This document shows, piece after piece, positions 1 through 8,377 of a stretch of 12,875 nucleotides of DNA. The translations under genes and the position numbers were made by a program. This DNA comes from Bordetella parapertussis. Its GTDB lineage: Bacteria; Cyanobacteriota; Cyanobacteriia; PCC-6307; Cyanobiaceae. Location of the stretch: the NCBI GenBank assembly GCA_943324725.2, contig CALPMR020000054.1, forward strand, positions 1 through 12,875, given 5' to 3'. How positions within the stretch are numbered: position 1 is the stretch's first letter; each line of letters opens with the position of its first letter. The notes beneath the pieces are model-generated. The model was given only the letters and a program-made list of their open reading frames with translations. It ran no database searches and was not told the DNA's origin.

Positions 1-23
1 AGGGTGGCGAATTCTGAGGTCAT
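1..23 (-). CDS. Start of a third gene in the glycolipid cassette (fragment)
   Basis: On the minus strand the stop of the PAP2 gene is contained in the tetranucleotide ATGA. The ATG at 23-21 opens a frame (Met-Thr-Ser-Glu-Phe-Ala-Thr) that runs off the window. The same stop/start coupling joins the two genes upstream, which is why I read this as a third member of the transcript and not as chance. Seven codons are too few to name a product. A polyprenyl-phosphate sugar synthase or another membrane glycosyltransferase would fit the context, but that is a guess. Confidence 0.35.
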
Positions 24-655
24 GGGGAGGGAGGCAGGGAGGGGGGTTGACGCCAGGTTGCGATACAGATGACCAGCCAGGCCAGGCCGACTCCGCCACC
101 GGCGAGCAGATCGGTGGGCCAGTGGGCTCGGGCATAGAGGGTGCTCAGCCACACCAGCAGCACCCACAGTCCGGCGCCGATCGCCAGAGGGCGACGCAGC
201 CGCGGATGATGGGCCGCCATGATCACCACCATGGCGCCGTAGAAGGCCACGGCACCGGCGGCATGGCCACTGGGGAAGCTGCGCCCATCCACCGCCAGTA
301 ACTTTTCAGGCGGCCGGGCTCGGTCGAACAGCGGTTTGAGCATCAGATCGACAATCACCAGGATGCCGCCGGTGGCCAGCACCAGCAGGCGCAGATCCAG
401 CCACCAGCGCCGCATCACCACATAGATCAGCGCCGCCAGCACCAGAAAGGCGGTGACGTGAACGCCGCTGAGCCGGTAGACCAGCAGCAGGGCATCGCCG
501 ACCGGCCCGCGCAGATGGTCGCCCAACCAATGCAGAACGGCCTCATCAAAGGTGGGCGGACGGCGCGGATCGATCAAAACGGCCAGAACGGCCAGCAGGA
601 CGGCGCAGACGCCGAGCACGACCCAGTCGCGGCGGTGGAAGCTGAAGCGGATCAC
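20..655 (-). CDS. PAP2-family membrane phosphatase
   Basis: This is an integral membrane phosphatase of the PAP2 (phosphatidic acid phosphatase type 2) superfamily, which removes phosphate from lipid phosphates or diphosphates such as undecaprenyl diphosphate. From the GTG start it has 211 residues and about six hydrophobic segments. Motif 1 (K-x6-RP) is KPLFDRARP at 107-115, motif 2 is PSGH at 128-131, and motif 3 is STLYARAHWPTD at 171-182 with His178 and Asp182. The usual Arg directly after the motif 3 Ser is Thr here. I chose the GTG at 655 because it overlaps the TGA of the upstream glycosyltransferase (GTGA), a typical coupled start; extending ten codons upstream would only increase the overlap. 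The neighbours suggest a role in lipid-carrier turnover or envelope glycolipid modification. The exact substrate cannot be read from sequence. Confidence 0.9.
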   Translation of the reverse strand: MIRFSFHRRDWVVLGVCAVLLAVLAVLIDPRRPPTFDEAVLHWLGDHLRGPVGDALLLVYRLSGVHVTAFLVLAALIYVVMRRWWLDLRLLVLATGGILVIVDLMLKPLFDRARPPEKLLAVDGRSFPSGHAAGAVAFYGAMVVIMAAHHPRLRRPLAIGAGLWVLLVWLSTLYARAHWPTDLLAGGGVGLAWLVICIATWRQPPSLPPSP

Positions 656-2430
656 GGCTGCAGATCCTCGCGCCTGACACGCCACAACTGCTGCTCACCG
701 CGCCGATCGAGACGCTGGACCGCCCGATCGGCCAGAGCGAGATCCTCCAGATCGGTCCGATCGCCGATCAGGCGCACCGAAGCGGTGCCGGGCCTGAGGC
801 CGAGGCTGGCGGGATCGTCCTTGAGACGATCGTGAAGACTGCCCCTGTCGGGTAGAAACACCGCCGTTTCGCCGCCATAGAACACGATGCTGTAGCGCTT
901 GGCACCCACCACCCACAGGGGCTCATCAGCCAGGGCCTCGCTACGGGCCTGACGGGCCAGCTCCCGCAGCGGCAATTGCCGCTGCCGATCGAGCAGCGGC
1001 GCCAGGGAGGGCACCACCAGCGCCAGGATCGCCAGGAAGCCCAGCAGATCGGGCAGCCACAGCCACCGCTCCGCACGCCGCCCCAACAGCAGGAACAGGG
1101 CCAGGGCGGTGGCGACAAGCACGGCCGCCAGCAACAGGGGCAGACCGGAGCGGGTCAAGGCTGCGGCCAGCTCGGGATGGGCCGGATCGGTGGCGGCCCA
1201 GCGCGGTGCGATGGCCGCCGCCGCCGCCAGCAGCGCCAACAGGGCCCCATTGAACCAACCCGTCCGCTGTAACCAGCTGGCCGGGGCCGGCCGGGCTGAG
1301 GGGAAGGGACACCAAGCCAGGGCCACCAACAGACTGCCCGCGGGCACCACCGGCAGGATGTAACCCGGCAACTTGGTCGCGGCGGCAGAGAAAAACGCCA
1401 CCATCAGCACCAGCCAGAGCAACAGAAACAGGGGCAGCTCCAGGGCCTGATCGGCCGCAGCGCGCCGCCAGGAGCTCAGCCTCCAGAAGTCCAGTGGGGC
1501 GATGGCCGCCGGCAGGAACAGGGACCAGGGCAGCAGCAACAGCAGCAAACAGGGCAAGTAGTACCAGACAGGACCGGGATGGTGATAAAGAACGCTGGTG
1601 AACCGCTGCACATTGCTGAAGGCCAGAAACCCTCCCAGGAAGGCCGCCCCATTGATCTGCGCCGCCGCCACGTACCAGGGCATGGCCACACCGAGGAACA
1701 AGGCCAGCATCGCCAACAACGGCAGCGGCCGCAGCCAGCGGCCCCACTGGCCGGTCAAGGTCAGGAAGACGACGATCACCAGAGCTGGCAGCAACAGCCC
1801 CACCGGACCCTTGGCCAGGACAGCCACCCCACAGAACAGGGCCAGCAGCACCCTGCCCAGCCGGGCCAGCACCGGCTGGTGCTGCTGGCGATGGGCCAGC
1901 AGAAAGCCATACAACGCCAGGGTGATGGCGCTGGCGAGAAACATATCGGTGGTGGAGGTGCGCCCCCAGCCGACCCAGCCCGGAGTGGTGGCCAGAACGG
2001 CAGACGCCAGCAGCCCCCGACCCCAGCGAACAACGCGCTCTTCCTCCGCTGGCGCCCAGCTGCACACCAGGGCGAAGGAGGCGACCACCACCGCCGAGGC
2101 CGCCAGGGCCACGGGCAGGCGGGCGGCCCACTCGGAAACACCGAATAGCTTGAAGGACAGGGCCACCAGCCAGTAGCCCCAGACCGGGTAGTCAAAGAAG
2201 CGCTCGCCGTTCCACCATGGGGTCACCCAGTCCTGGCGCAGCACCATCTGGTGGCCCACCTCCACGAACAGAGCCTCGGTTTTATCGGTGAGACCGAGGG
2301 AGCCGAGGCCCTGGAAGAACGCCAACCAGCAGAGCAGGGCCAACGCCAGGCCAACCAGCAGGGAGAGTCGGCGGGGATGGCGACGCCCGAATGCCGCCAA
2401 GGGGTCAATGGCCATGGAGTCAGTGGCCAT
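652..2430 (-). CDS. GT39-family (ArnT/PMT-like) membrane glycosyltransferase
   Basis: This is a polytopic membrane glycosyltransferase, 592 residues from the ATG at 2430, with around ten or more hydrophobic helices. After the first helix (about 22-41) the first outer loop carries GLTDKTEALFVEVG at 46-59. Its Asp49 and Glu52 sit where ArnT/PMT enzymes have their catalytic acidic pair. The following YPVWGYWLVALSFKLFG at 81-97 matches the family's PPLYYWL-ALSFKLFG segment, with the usual KPP replaced by DYP. Family members move a sugar from polyprenyl phosphate to lipid A, protein or another lipid on the outer face of the membrane. A TTG lies 105 bases upstream in frame, but the Arg-rich stretch it would add is not family-like. 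The gene is translationally coupled to the PAP2 phosphatase. Acceptor and donor are unknown. Confidence 0.88.
   Translation of the reverse strand: MATDSMAIDPLAAFGRRHPRRLSLLVGLALALLCWLAFFQGLGSLGLTDKTEALFVEVGHQMVLRQDWVTPWWNGERFFDYPVWGYWLVALSFKLFGVSEWAARLPVALAASAVVVASFALVCSWAPAEEERVVRWGRGLLASAVLATTPGWVGWGRTSTTDMFLASAITLALYGFLLAHRQQHQPVLARLGRVLLALFCGVAVLAKGPVGLLLPALVIVVFLTLTGQWGRWLRPLPLLAMLALFLGVAMPWYVAAAQINGAAFLGGFLAFSNVQRFTSVLYHHPGPVWYYLPCLLLLLLPWSLFLPAAIAPLDFWRLSSWRRAAADQALELPLFLLLWLVLMVAFFSAAATKLPGYILPVVPAGSLLVALAWCPFPSARPAPASWLQRTGWFNGALLALLAAAAAIAPRWAATDPAHPELAAALTRSGLPLLLAAVLVATALALFLLLGRRAERWLWLPDLLGFLAILALVVPSLAPLLDRQRQLPLRELARQARSEALADEPLWVVGAKRYSIVFYGGETAVFLPDRGSLHDRLKDDPASLGLRPGTASVRLIGDRTDLEDLALADRAVQRLDRRGEQQLWRVRREDLQP
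2401..2430 (-). repeat. 15-bp tandem duplication containing the start codon
   Basis: Two adjacent 15-base units, 2430-2416 and 2415-2401, match at 13 of 15 positions. Each begins ATGGCCA and has TGAC at positions 9-12. They encode MATDS and MAIDP, so the glycosyltransferase has two in-frame ATG codons five residues apart. Either could be used. Confidence 0.8.
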
Positions 2431-2458
2431 GGGGACGCTACCCGCCGTACGACTAGGC

Positions 2459-2486
2459 AACTTAGGAGCCGGCCGATCGCAGCCAA
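2459..2486 (-). promoter_or_regulatory. Possible promoter of the glycosyltransferase cassette
   Basis: On the minus strand TTGGCT (2486-2481) and TAAGTT (2464-2459) are 16 bases apart, close enough to sigma70 -35 and -10 boxes to be a candidate. Transcription would begin about 25 bases before the ATG at 2430. No Shine-Dalgarno sequence is visible. The match is modest and GC-rich spacers yield such pairs by chance. Confidence 0.3.
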
Positions 2487-2622
2487 GCCGGCGGCGACCA
2501 AGCGCTGGTGCCGACGGCCACCGCCACCGGCTCAAGCGGCAGAAACAAGTCGTTGACCTGAGGCAAGGGCTGCGGCGCTATCGGGGCAGCCTCCACCGCA
2601 GCGGAGTGGGGCCGGCTGTTGC

Positions 2623-2642
2623 CTGGCCCTGGTCAGGGCCAG
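2623..2642. terminator. Strong GC-rich hairpin, possible terminator or processing site
   Basis: CTGGCCCT and AGGGCCAG form a perfect 8-bp stem around a GGTC tetraloop. There is no T-run on either side, so it is not a textbook intrinsic terminator. It lies in the 588-base spacer between the glycosyltransferase start (2430) and the rpoD stop (3019), about 380 bases past rpoD. A second inverted repeat, GTCACG/CGTGAC (2648-2653 and 2663-2668), follows directly. No convincing gene is seen in this spacer. Confidence 0.4.
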
Positions 2643-2971
2643 CTCGTGTCACGCCCTGAAGTCGTGACGCTGAAGCTCAGGATGGCAGCGACGAGAGCTG
2701 TTCCGTTCGCCGCGGCGATCAGCAAACTCACGCTTGGATCAGACCGATAGGGCGACATCCCACCGAACCAGGATCGGAAGGATCATCGGCTGCTGCCGGA
2801 GCAGGGGACGGCCACCCTTGGACGATTCCAGCTAAAGCAGCGACATTGTTCAGGCCCAGGATGAACTTGCGAGGCTCAGCTGCTGACTTCAATCGGATCA
2901 GCCTCGCCCAGTTCTCCCCCCACCCCCGCTGTAATCCAACGGCAAGCAAGCGTAATATCCCCAGCTCTCCA

Positions 2972-3008
2972 GCCCCATGCTGGGGCCAGGGATGTTCAGT
3001 CCTGAACA
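2972..3008 (-). terminator. Two hairpins just after rpoD, candidate rpoD terminator
   Basis: Ten bases past the rpoD stop there is a 7-bp inverted repeat, TGTTCAG/CTGAACA, separated by two bases (2993-3008). It is followed in the direction of rpoD transcription by GCCCCA/TGGGGC with a 3-base loop (2972-2986). The second is GC-rich and well placed for termination, but no U-tract follows. The first is a near-perfect 16-base palindrome and could equally be a protein-binding site. Confidence 0.4.
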
Positions 3009-3018
3009 ATGGCAGGAC

Positions 3019-4428
<1,410 letters not shown>

Positions 4429-4464
4429 AGCGGATGCGCGACGAAAACAGGGGTCGGTGGATGA

Positions 4465-4486
4465 CGAAGCTTCGCTGCAACGAAGC
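4465..4486 (-). promoter_or_regulatory. Competing hairpins in the rpoD leader
   Basis: GCTTCG (4469-4474) can pair with CGAAGC (4481-4486) across a 6-base loop. The same GCTTCG is also half of the palindrome CGAAGCTTCG (4465-4474), so two structures are mutually exclusive. The element sits about 40-60 nt before the rpoD start codon. Further up the leader GATCA/TGATC with an AAA loop (4559-4571) forms another small stem. A regulatory role is inference. Confidence 0.3.
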
Positions 4487-4810
4487 CTGTAAGCCAGGAG
4501 CAGCAGCAACTTGCCGCCAAAAAACCTGGTGGGAGGGAGACAGACCGAATCAGCGCCCGATCAAAATGATCAGGCTCGGCGTCGGCATGAAAGGCGGCCT
4601 GGTGACAGGACGATCAGGACATCTGGAGAGGGAGCTCCGGATGCGAGAGATTCGGATTGGGACGACCGGAGCCGAAGCAGTGCTGTCAGGGGTGGTCGCA
4701 GACCTGATGCCGGGATGGGAGCAGGACTCCCGGGCACTCAAAGGGTCTTCCCGCTGGACGGAACTCTGCCTGGTTCCGACGGCAGCCTCAATGGCATGCC
4801 CAACGTATTC

Positions 4811-4839
4811 ATTCTAGGAATCGGCTGAGACCTTTGCAA
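4811..4839 (-). promoter_or_regulatory. Sigma70-type promoter for rpoD
   Basis: On the minus strand TTGCAA (4839-4834) and TAGAAT (4816-4811) are separated by exactly 17 bases. They match the -35 and -10 consensus at four and five of six positions. Transcription would start near 4804, leaving a leader of about 375 nt before the rpoD ATG at 4428. The rest of the 412-base spacer 4429-4841 holds no convincing gene. The -35 box lies within the region from which priA translation must begin, so the two divergent genes share this short stretch. Transcript mapping would settle it. Confidence 0.55.
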
Positions 4840-4901
4840 GACTGCCCTCAGCGTTCCGCACCTCCGTTCCCTCCACAGCGCCCCCCTGGCTGGACATCTG
4901 G

Positions 4902-7196
4902 GTGGAAGCCGGCCGCGAGGGCCAGGCGTTCACCTATGCCAACCCCGACGCTCTCACGATCGGCGTGGGTGATCTGGTGCAGGTGCCGCTCCAGGGACGT
5001 CGCCACGCCGGGCTGGTGCTGGCTTGCCATGACGCTCTCCCCGCTGGCCTGGAAGGCAAGCGCATGCGGGCGGTGCAGTCCGTCCTGCAGAGCGCGGCGG
5101 TGGATGGACACTGGCAATCGGTGGTGCAGGCGGTGGCCGCGGCCTGCCACACCAGCAGTTTCCGCACCCTCAAAAGTGCCCTGCCCACGGGCTGGCTGGG
5201 CCAGCGACCCCGGGGGCCCGGCGGCCGGCTGCTCTGCCAGATCCAGCGCCTCGAGCCAGAGCCGACAGCGTCTGATCCGACGGCGGAGAACGATCGGCCC
5301 ACGGAGCTGAGTTCCCGCCAGCGCGCCCTGCTGCAGCATCTCGACGGCCATGGCGGGCGGCGCCTGCTGCGGGACCTGGTGGGCATCGATGGTTTCGGCC
5401 GGGGCCTGATTACCGGCCTGGAAGAGAAGGGACTGCTGCGGCGAGCGATGGTTCGAGGCCTGGCCGCCAGCCCGACGACGGCCCAGGGCACGGCCGCCGC
5501 CCCAGCTGAACGGCCGGGACGGGAGGAGCCCAGGGCGCTGGAGCAGCCCCAGACGGCCAATGCCGCCCAGGCCGCGGCAGTGGAGGCGATCGACACAGCC
5601 GCGGCCGGGACCACCCTGCTGCTGTGGGGAGTGACCGGTGCCGGCAAGACGGAGGTCTACCTGCAGGCGGCGGCCCGCCAGCTGCGCCAGGGGCGCAGCG
5701 TGTTGCTCCTGGCACCGGAGATCGGCCTGATTCCCCAGTTGCTGGATCGCTGCCGGGCCCGGTTCGGCCCCCAGGTGCTGGAGTACCACAGCGGCATGGG
5801 GGACGCGGAGCGGGTGGCGGTCTGGCGCCGCTGCCTGGACGCGGCGGCGGCGGCCGAACCGGTGGTGGCGATCGGCACCCGCTCGGCGATTTTCCTGCCC
5901 CTGGCCTCGCTGGGTCTGATCGTGCTCGATGAGGAACACGACAGTTCCTATAAACAGGAAAGCCCGATGCCCTGCTACCACGCCAGGGACGTGGCCCAAC
6001 TCAGGGCCAGCCTGGGCGGTGCCCGCCTGCTGCTCGGCAGTGCCACCCCCTCGCTGGAAACCTGGAAACGGGCTCGTTTGCCCGTGGCCGAAGGGGGAAT
6101 CCGCCTGCTGCGACTGCCGGAGCGCATCGGCCAGCGGCCCCTGCCGCCCGTGCGTCTGGTGGACATGCGCCTGGAGCTGGCGGAAGGGCACCGGCGCCTG
6201 ATCAGTCGAGCGTTGATGGCCCGGCTGGAACAGCTTCAGGCCAAGGGCGAGCAGGCAGTGGTGCTGGTGCCGCGGCGCGGCTATCGCTCCTTCCTCAGCT
6301 GCCGCAGCTGCGGTGAGGCGGTGCAGTGCCCCAACTGCGACGTGACCCTCACCGTGCATCGCAGCAGCCGGGGCGGTGGCTCCAGCGAATGGCTGCGCTG
6401 CCACTGGTGCGATCACCGCCAGGAGATCGACCAGCGCTGCGGCAAGTGCGGCTCCACCGCCTTCAAACCCTTCGGGGCCGGCACCCAGCGGGTGATGGAG
6501 CAGCTGGCGCTGGAACTGGAGGGCCTCAGGCTGCTGCGCTTCGATCAGGACACCACCCGCGGTCGCGATGGTCACCGCCGCTTGCTGGAGCGCTTCGCCG
6601 CCGGCGAGGCCGATGTGTTGGTCGGCACCCAGATGCTGGCCAAGGGCATGGATCTACCGCGGGTGACCCTGGCGGCCGTGCTCGCCGCCGACGGCCTGCT
6701 GCACCGCCCGGACCTGCGCTCCTCCGAACACTGCCTGCAACTGTTGCTGCAGCTGGCAGGACGGGCCGGCCGAGGGGAACTGCCGGGGGAAGTACTGGTG
6801 CAGACCTACAGCCCCGAGCATCCGGTGATCCGCCATCTGGTCGATGGCCGCTATGAGCGCTTCCTCGAGGAGGAGCTGCAGCTGCGGCGCCAGGCCGGAC
6901 TGGTGCCCTTCAGCCGCGCCTGCCTGCTGCGGTTGGCGGGTCCCTCGGCCAGTGCCACCGCCACGGCGGCCACCACCCTGGTGGAACAGGTGCGCGCCCA
7001 GGTGGAGGGCCAGGGCTGGATCGTGATCGGACCGGCGCCGGCCCCGGTGGCCCGGGTGGCGGGACGCAGCCGCTGGCAGGTGTTGCTGCACGGACCGGAG
7101 GCGGCAGCGATCCCCCTGCCGCCGGAGGCGGAGCTGCGCCGGATCCTGCCCCAGAGCGTCTCGCTGGCGATCGATCCCGATCCGCTGCAGCTCTGA
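4902..7196 (+). CDS. priA: Primosomal replication-restart helicase PriA
   Basis: PriA is a 3'-to-5' DNA helicase that recognises stalled forks and reloads the replisome. Counting from the GTG at 4902 (764 residues): the 3'-end-binding domain is N-terminal (FTYANP at 10-15); Walker A is GVTGAGKT (243-250); Walker B is DEEH (343-346); GSATPS is at 379-384. Eight zinc-binding cysteines lie at 467, 470, 476, 479, 500, 503, 513 and 516, and the C-terminal helicase motifs are GTQMLAKG (575-582) and QLAGRAGR (617-624). The GTG cannot be the real start: the in-frame codons before it read WLDIW, which continues the first strand of the domain. No ATG, GTG or TTG lies between the in-frame TAG at 4815 and 4902, leaving CTG at 4842 or 4890 as candidates. 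It diverges from rpoD and converges on the DUF3153 gene 14 bases downstream. Confidence 0.95.
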   Translation: MEAGREGQAFTYANPDALTIGVGDLVQVPLQGRRHAGLVLACHDALPAGLEGKRMRAVQSVLQSAAVDGHWQSVVQAVAAACHTSSFRTLKSALPTGWLGQRPRGPGGRLLCQIQRLEPEPTASDPTAENDRPTELSSRQRALLQHLDGHGGRRLLRDLVGIDGFGRGLITGLEEKGLLRRAMVRGLAASPTTAQGTAAAPAERPGREEPRALEQPQTANAAQAAAVEAIDTAAAGTTLLLWGVTGAGKTEVYLQAAARQLRQGRSVLLLAPEIGLIPQLLDRCRARFGPQVLEYHSGMGDAERVAVWRRCLDAAAAAEPVVAIGTRSAIFLPLASLGLIVLDEEHDSSYKQESPMPCYHARDVAQLRASLGGARLLLGSATPSLETWKRARLPVAEGGIRLLRLPERIGQRPLPPVRLVDMRLELAEGHRRLISRALMARLEQLQAKGEQAVVLVPRRGYRSFLSCRSCGEAVQCPNCDVTLTVHRSSRGGGSSEWLRCHWCDHRQEIDQRCGKCGSTAFKPFGAGTQRVMEQLALELEGLRLLRFDQDTTRGRDGHRRLLERFAAGEADVLVGTQMLAKGMDLPRVTLAAVLAADGLLHRPDLRSSEHCLQLLLQLAGRAGRGELPGEVLVQTYSPEHPVIRHLVDGRYERFLEEELQLRRQAGLVPFSRACLLRLAGPSASATATAATTLVEQVRAQVEGQGWIVIGPAPAPVARVAGRSRWQVLLHGPEAAAIPLPPEAELRRILPQSVSLAIDPDPLQL

Positions 7197-7206
7197 ACAA
7201 CCAGCG

Positions 7207-7231
7207 GGCCTCAGGCCGGCAGCTCCGGCAG
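7207..7231. terminator. Weak hairpins between convergent priA and the DUF3153 gene
   Basis: GGCC-TCA-GGCC (7207-7217) spans the stop codon of the minus-strand gene, and GCCGG/CCGGC with a 5-base loop (7217-7231) lies in its last codons. Only 14 bases separate the two stop codons, so any termination signal must be shared or lie inside the genes. Stems are short and lack T-runs. Confidence 0.25.
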
Positions 7232-8356
7232 GCCGAAGCCGAGGCTCAGCCGCATCCGCTGCAACAGCGACACCAGCACCAGGCCGGCGGCGATGGCGCA
7301 GGAGCCCAGGCCAAGGCGACTCCAGCGCCAGCAGCGCAACTCCAGGACATTGAGCCGGCCGCTCTGCAGCGGCCAGAGCACCTGGGGCTCTCTCCCCCGT
7401 TGCCGCGCCGTGGAGCGCACCGGCTCCGGGCCGGCCGACAGCACCGCGGCCGCTGAGACCGGCACGAACCTCAGGCTGAGATCGACGCCAGACAGCGGTG
7501 GCAGCGAGGTGAGATCCACCACCAGGGAGACGCTCTGGCGGACACCCACCAACCAATTGCGCTCCTGCCACAGCAGATCGGCCGCCGGCAGGCTCACCCC
7601 CGCCAGTTCAGCGGCGGCATCAAGGCTGCGCTGCAGGGCCGCAAGCGCCTGCTCGGCGGGCAGCACCGCCGTGGAGAGCACCTGCACCTCCCCCTGCCGC
7701 TGGCTTTGAAAAGGAGCTGGAGCGCCCTTGAGCGCCGCGGCGAACCGTCGCTGCCAGGGCGTCAGCTGGCCGGAGTCGCTGCGCAGTCGATGGCTCAGTT
7801 GCAGGCGCCCTGGGCCCTCGAAGCGCAGTTCACTGCGCACCTCCATGCAGCCAGCCAGCAAAGGCAGCAGCAGCAGCAAGGACAACAACACGGCCACCAG
7901 GGCGGCAAAACCCAGCGGCGCCGGCGTCGGGCCCACCGGCGGTGGCGGCTCCGGCGGCGGCCGTTGAAGGCGCCGGCTGGCGAGGCCGGCGCCATTGCCC
8001 TCGAGCAGCGTTCCCTGCTGGGCCAGATCGGGCAGGGTCAGGGACCAGTTGCGAGGACGCTGCAGGGCCGGGGCCTCCAGGACCGTCAGCAGATCGCGGG
8101 CCTGGGCGCGCAGGGTGGCATCCACACAGGCCTGGAGGCTGCGGCAGCAGTCAACGGCCCGCTCGCTCTCTCCCTGACCCATCAACGCCGTGACCATCAG
8201 CAGGCGGACGCCCGCTCCAACCGCTGTGGCGGGGCCATGGGCGGCGGCCAGCGGCTCCAGCAACCGCAGGCTGTGGCCATACTCGCCACGCTCGATCGAC
8301 TGGCGCGCCGAGGTGAGCGCCAGGCTGATCGCCGGATCCAGCGCCCGCTCAGCCAT
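7211..8356 (-). CDS. DUF3153 membrane protein with TPR-like N-terminal region
   Basis: I recognise this as a cyanobacterial DUF3153-type protein of unknown function, 381 residues. Residues 1-95 are helical and resemble TPR-type repeats (RGEYGHSLRLLEPL, then GQGESERAVDCCRSL). ALQRPRNWSLTLPDL at 97-111 and a Pro-rich linker (132-147) follow. A membrane segment at 148-169 ends in LLAGC, a lipobox-like sequence that is internal here and not at a signal peptide. The DUF3153 domain (about 171-340) begins MEVRSELRFEGPGRLQLSHRL, and a second membrane helix (348-365) sits near the C-terminus. The domain would lie between the two helices, outside the cytoplasm, if the N-terminal part is cytoplasmic. 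The gene follows argB after 21 bases and is probably co-transcribed with it. The composite architecture is seen in one uninterrupted frame. Confidence 0.75.
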   Translation of the reverse strand: MAERALDPAISLALTSARQSIERGEYGHSLRLLEPLAAAHGPATAVGAGVRLLMVTALMGQGESERAVDCCRSLQACVDATLRAQARDLLTVLEAPALQRPRNWSLTLPDLAQQGTLLEGNGAGLASRRLQRPPPEPPPPVGPTPAPLGFAALVAVLLSLLLLLPLLAGCMEVRSELRFEGPGRLQLSHRLRSDSGQLTPWQRRFAAALKGAPAPFQSQRQGEVQVLSTAVLPAEQALAALQRSLDAAAELAGVSLPAADLLWQERNWLVGVRQSVSLVVDLTSLPPLSGVDLSLRFVPVSAAAVLSAGPEPVRSTARQRGREPQVLWPLQSGRLNVLELRCWRWSRLGLGSCAIAAGLVLVSLLQRMRLSLGFGLPELPA

Positions 8357-8377
8357 CTCCGGACCGCCGAGTTGCCA

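Noticed and set aside
941..2131. 396-codon minus-strand frame inside the glycosyltransferase
   Set aside because: It is a shifted reading of the real gene, with a Gly/Ala/Arg-rich composition and no membrane helices.
2993..3008. Possible LexA (SOS) box
   Set aside because: The palindrome has GTTC-N6-GAAC, not the GAAC-N4-GTTC or CTG-N10-CAG arrangement, and lies after rpoD, not before a repair gene.
2728..3009. 93-codon minus-strand frame just after rpoD
   Set aside because: It starts with TTG inside the palindrome at 2993-3008 and has no recognisable motif or plausible ribosome-binding site, so I treat the region as spacer.
4434..4817. 127-codon plus-strand frame between rpoD and priA
   Set aside because: It starts opposite the rpoD leader, has no domain, and ends where the rpoD promoter lies.
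4848..6575. 575-codon open frame on the minus strand opposite priA
   Set aside because: It mirrors the GC-rich codons of a clear helicase gene. The translation is Gln/Gly/Ala/Arg-rich with no motif.
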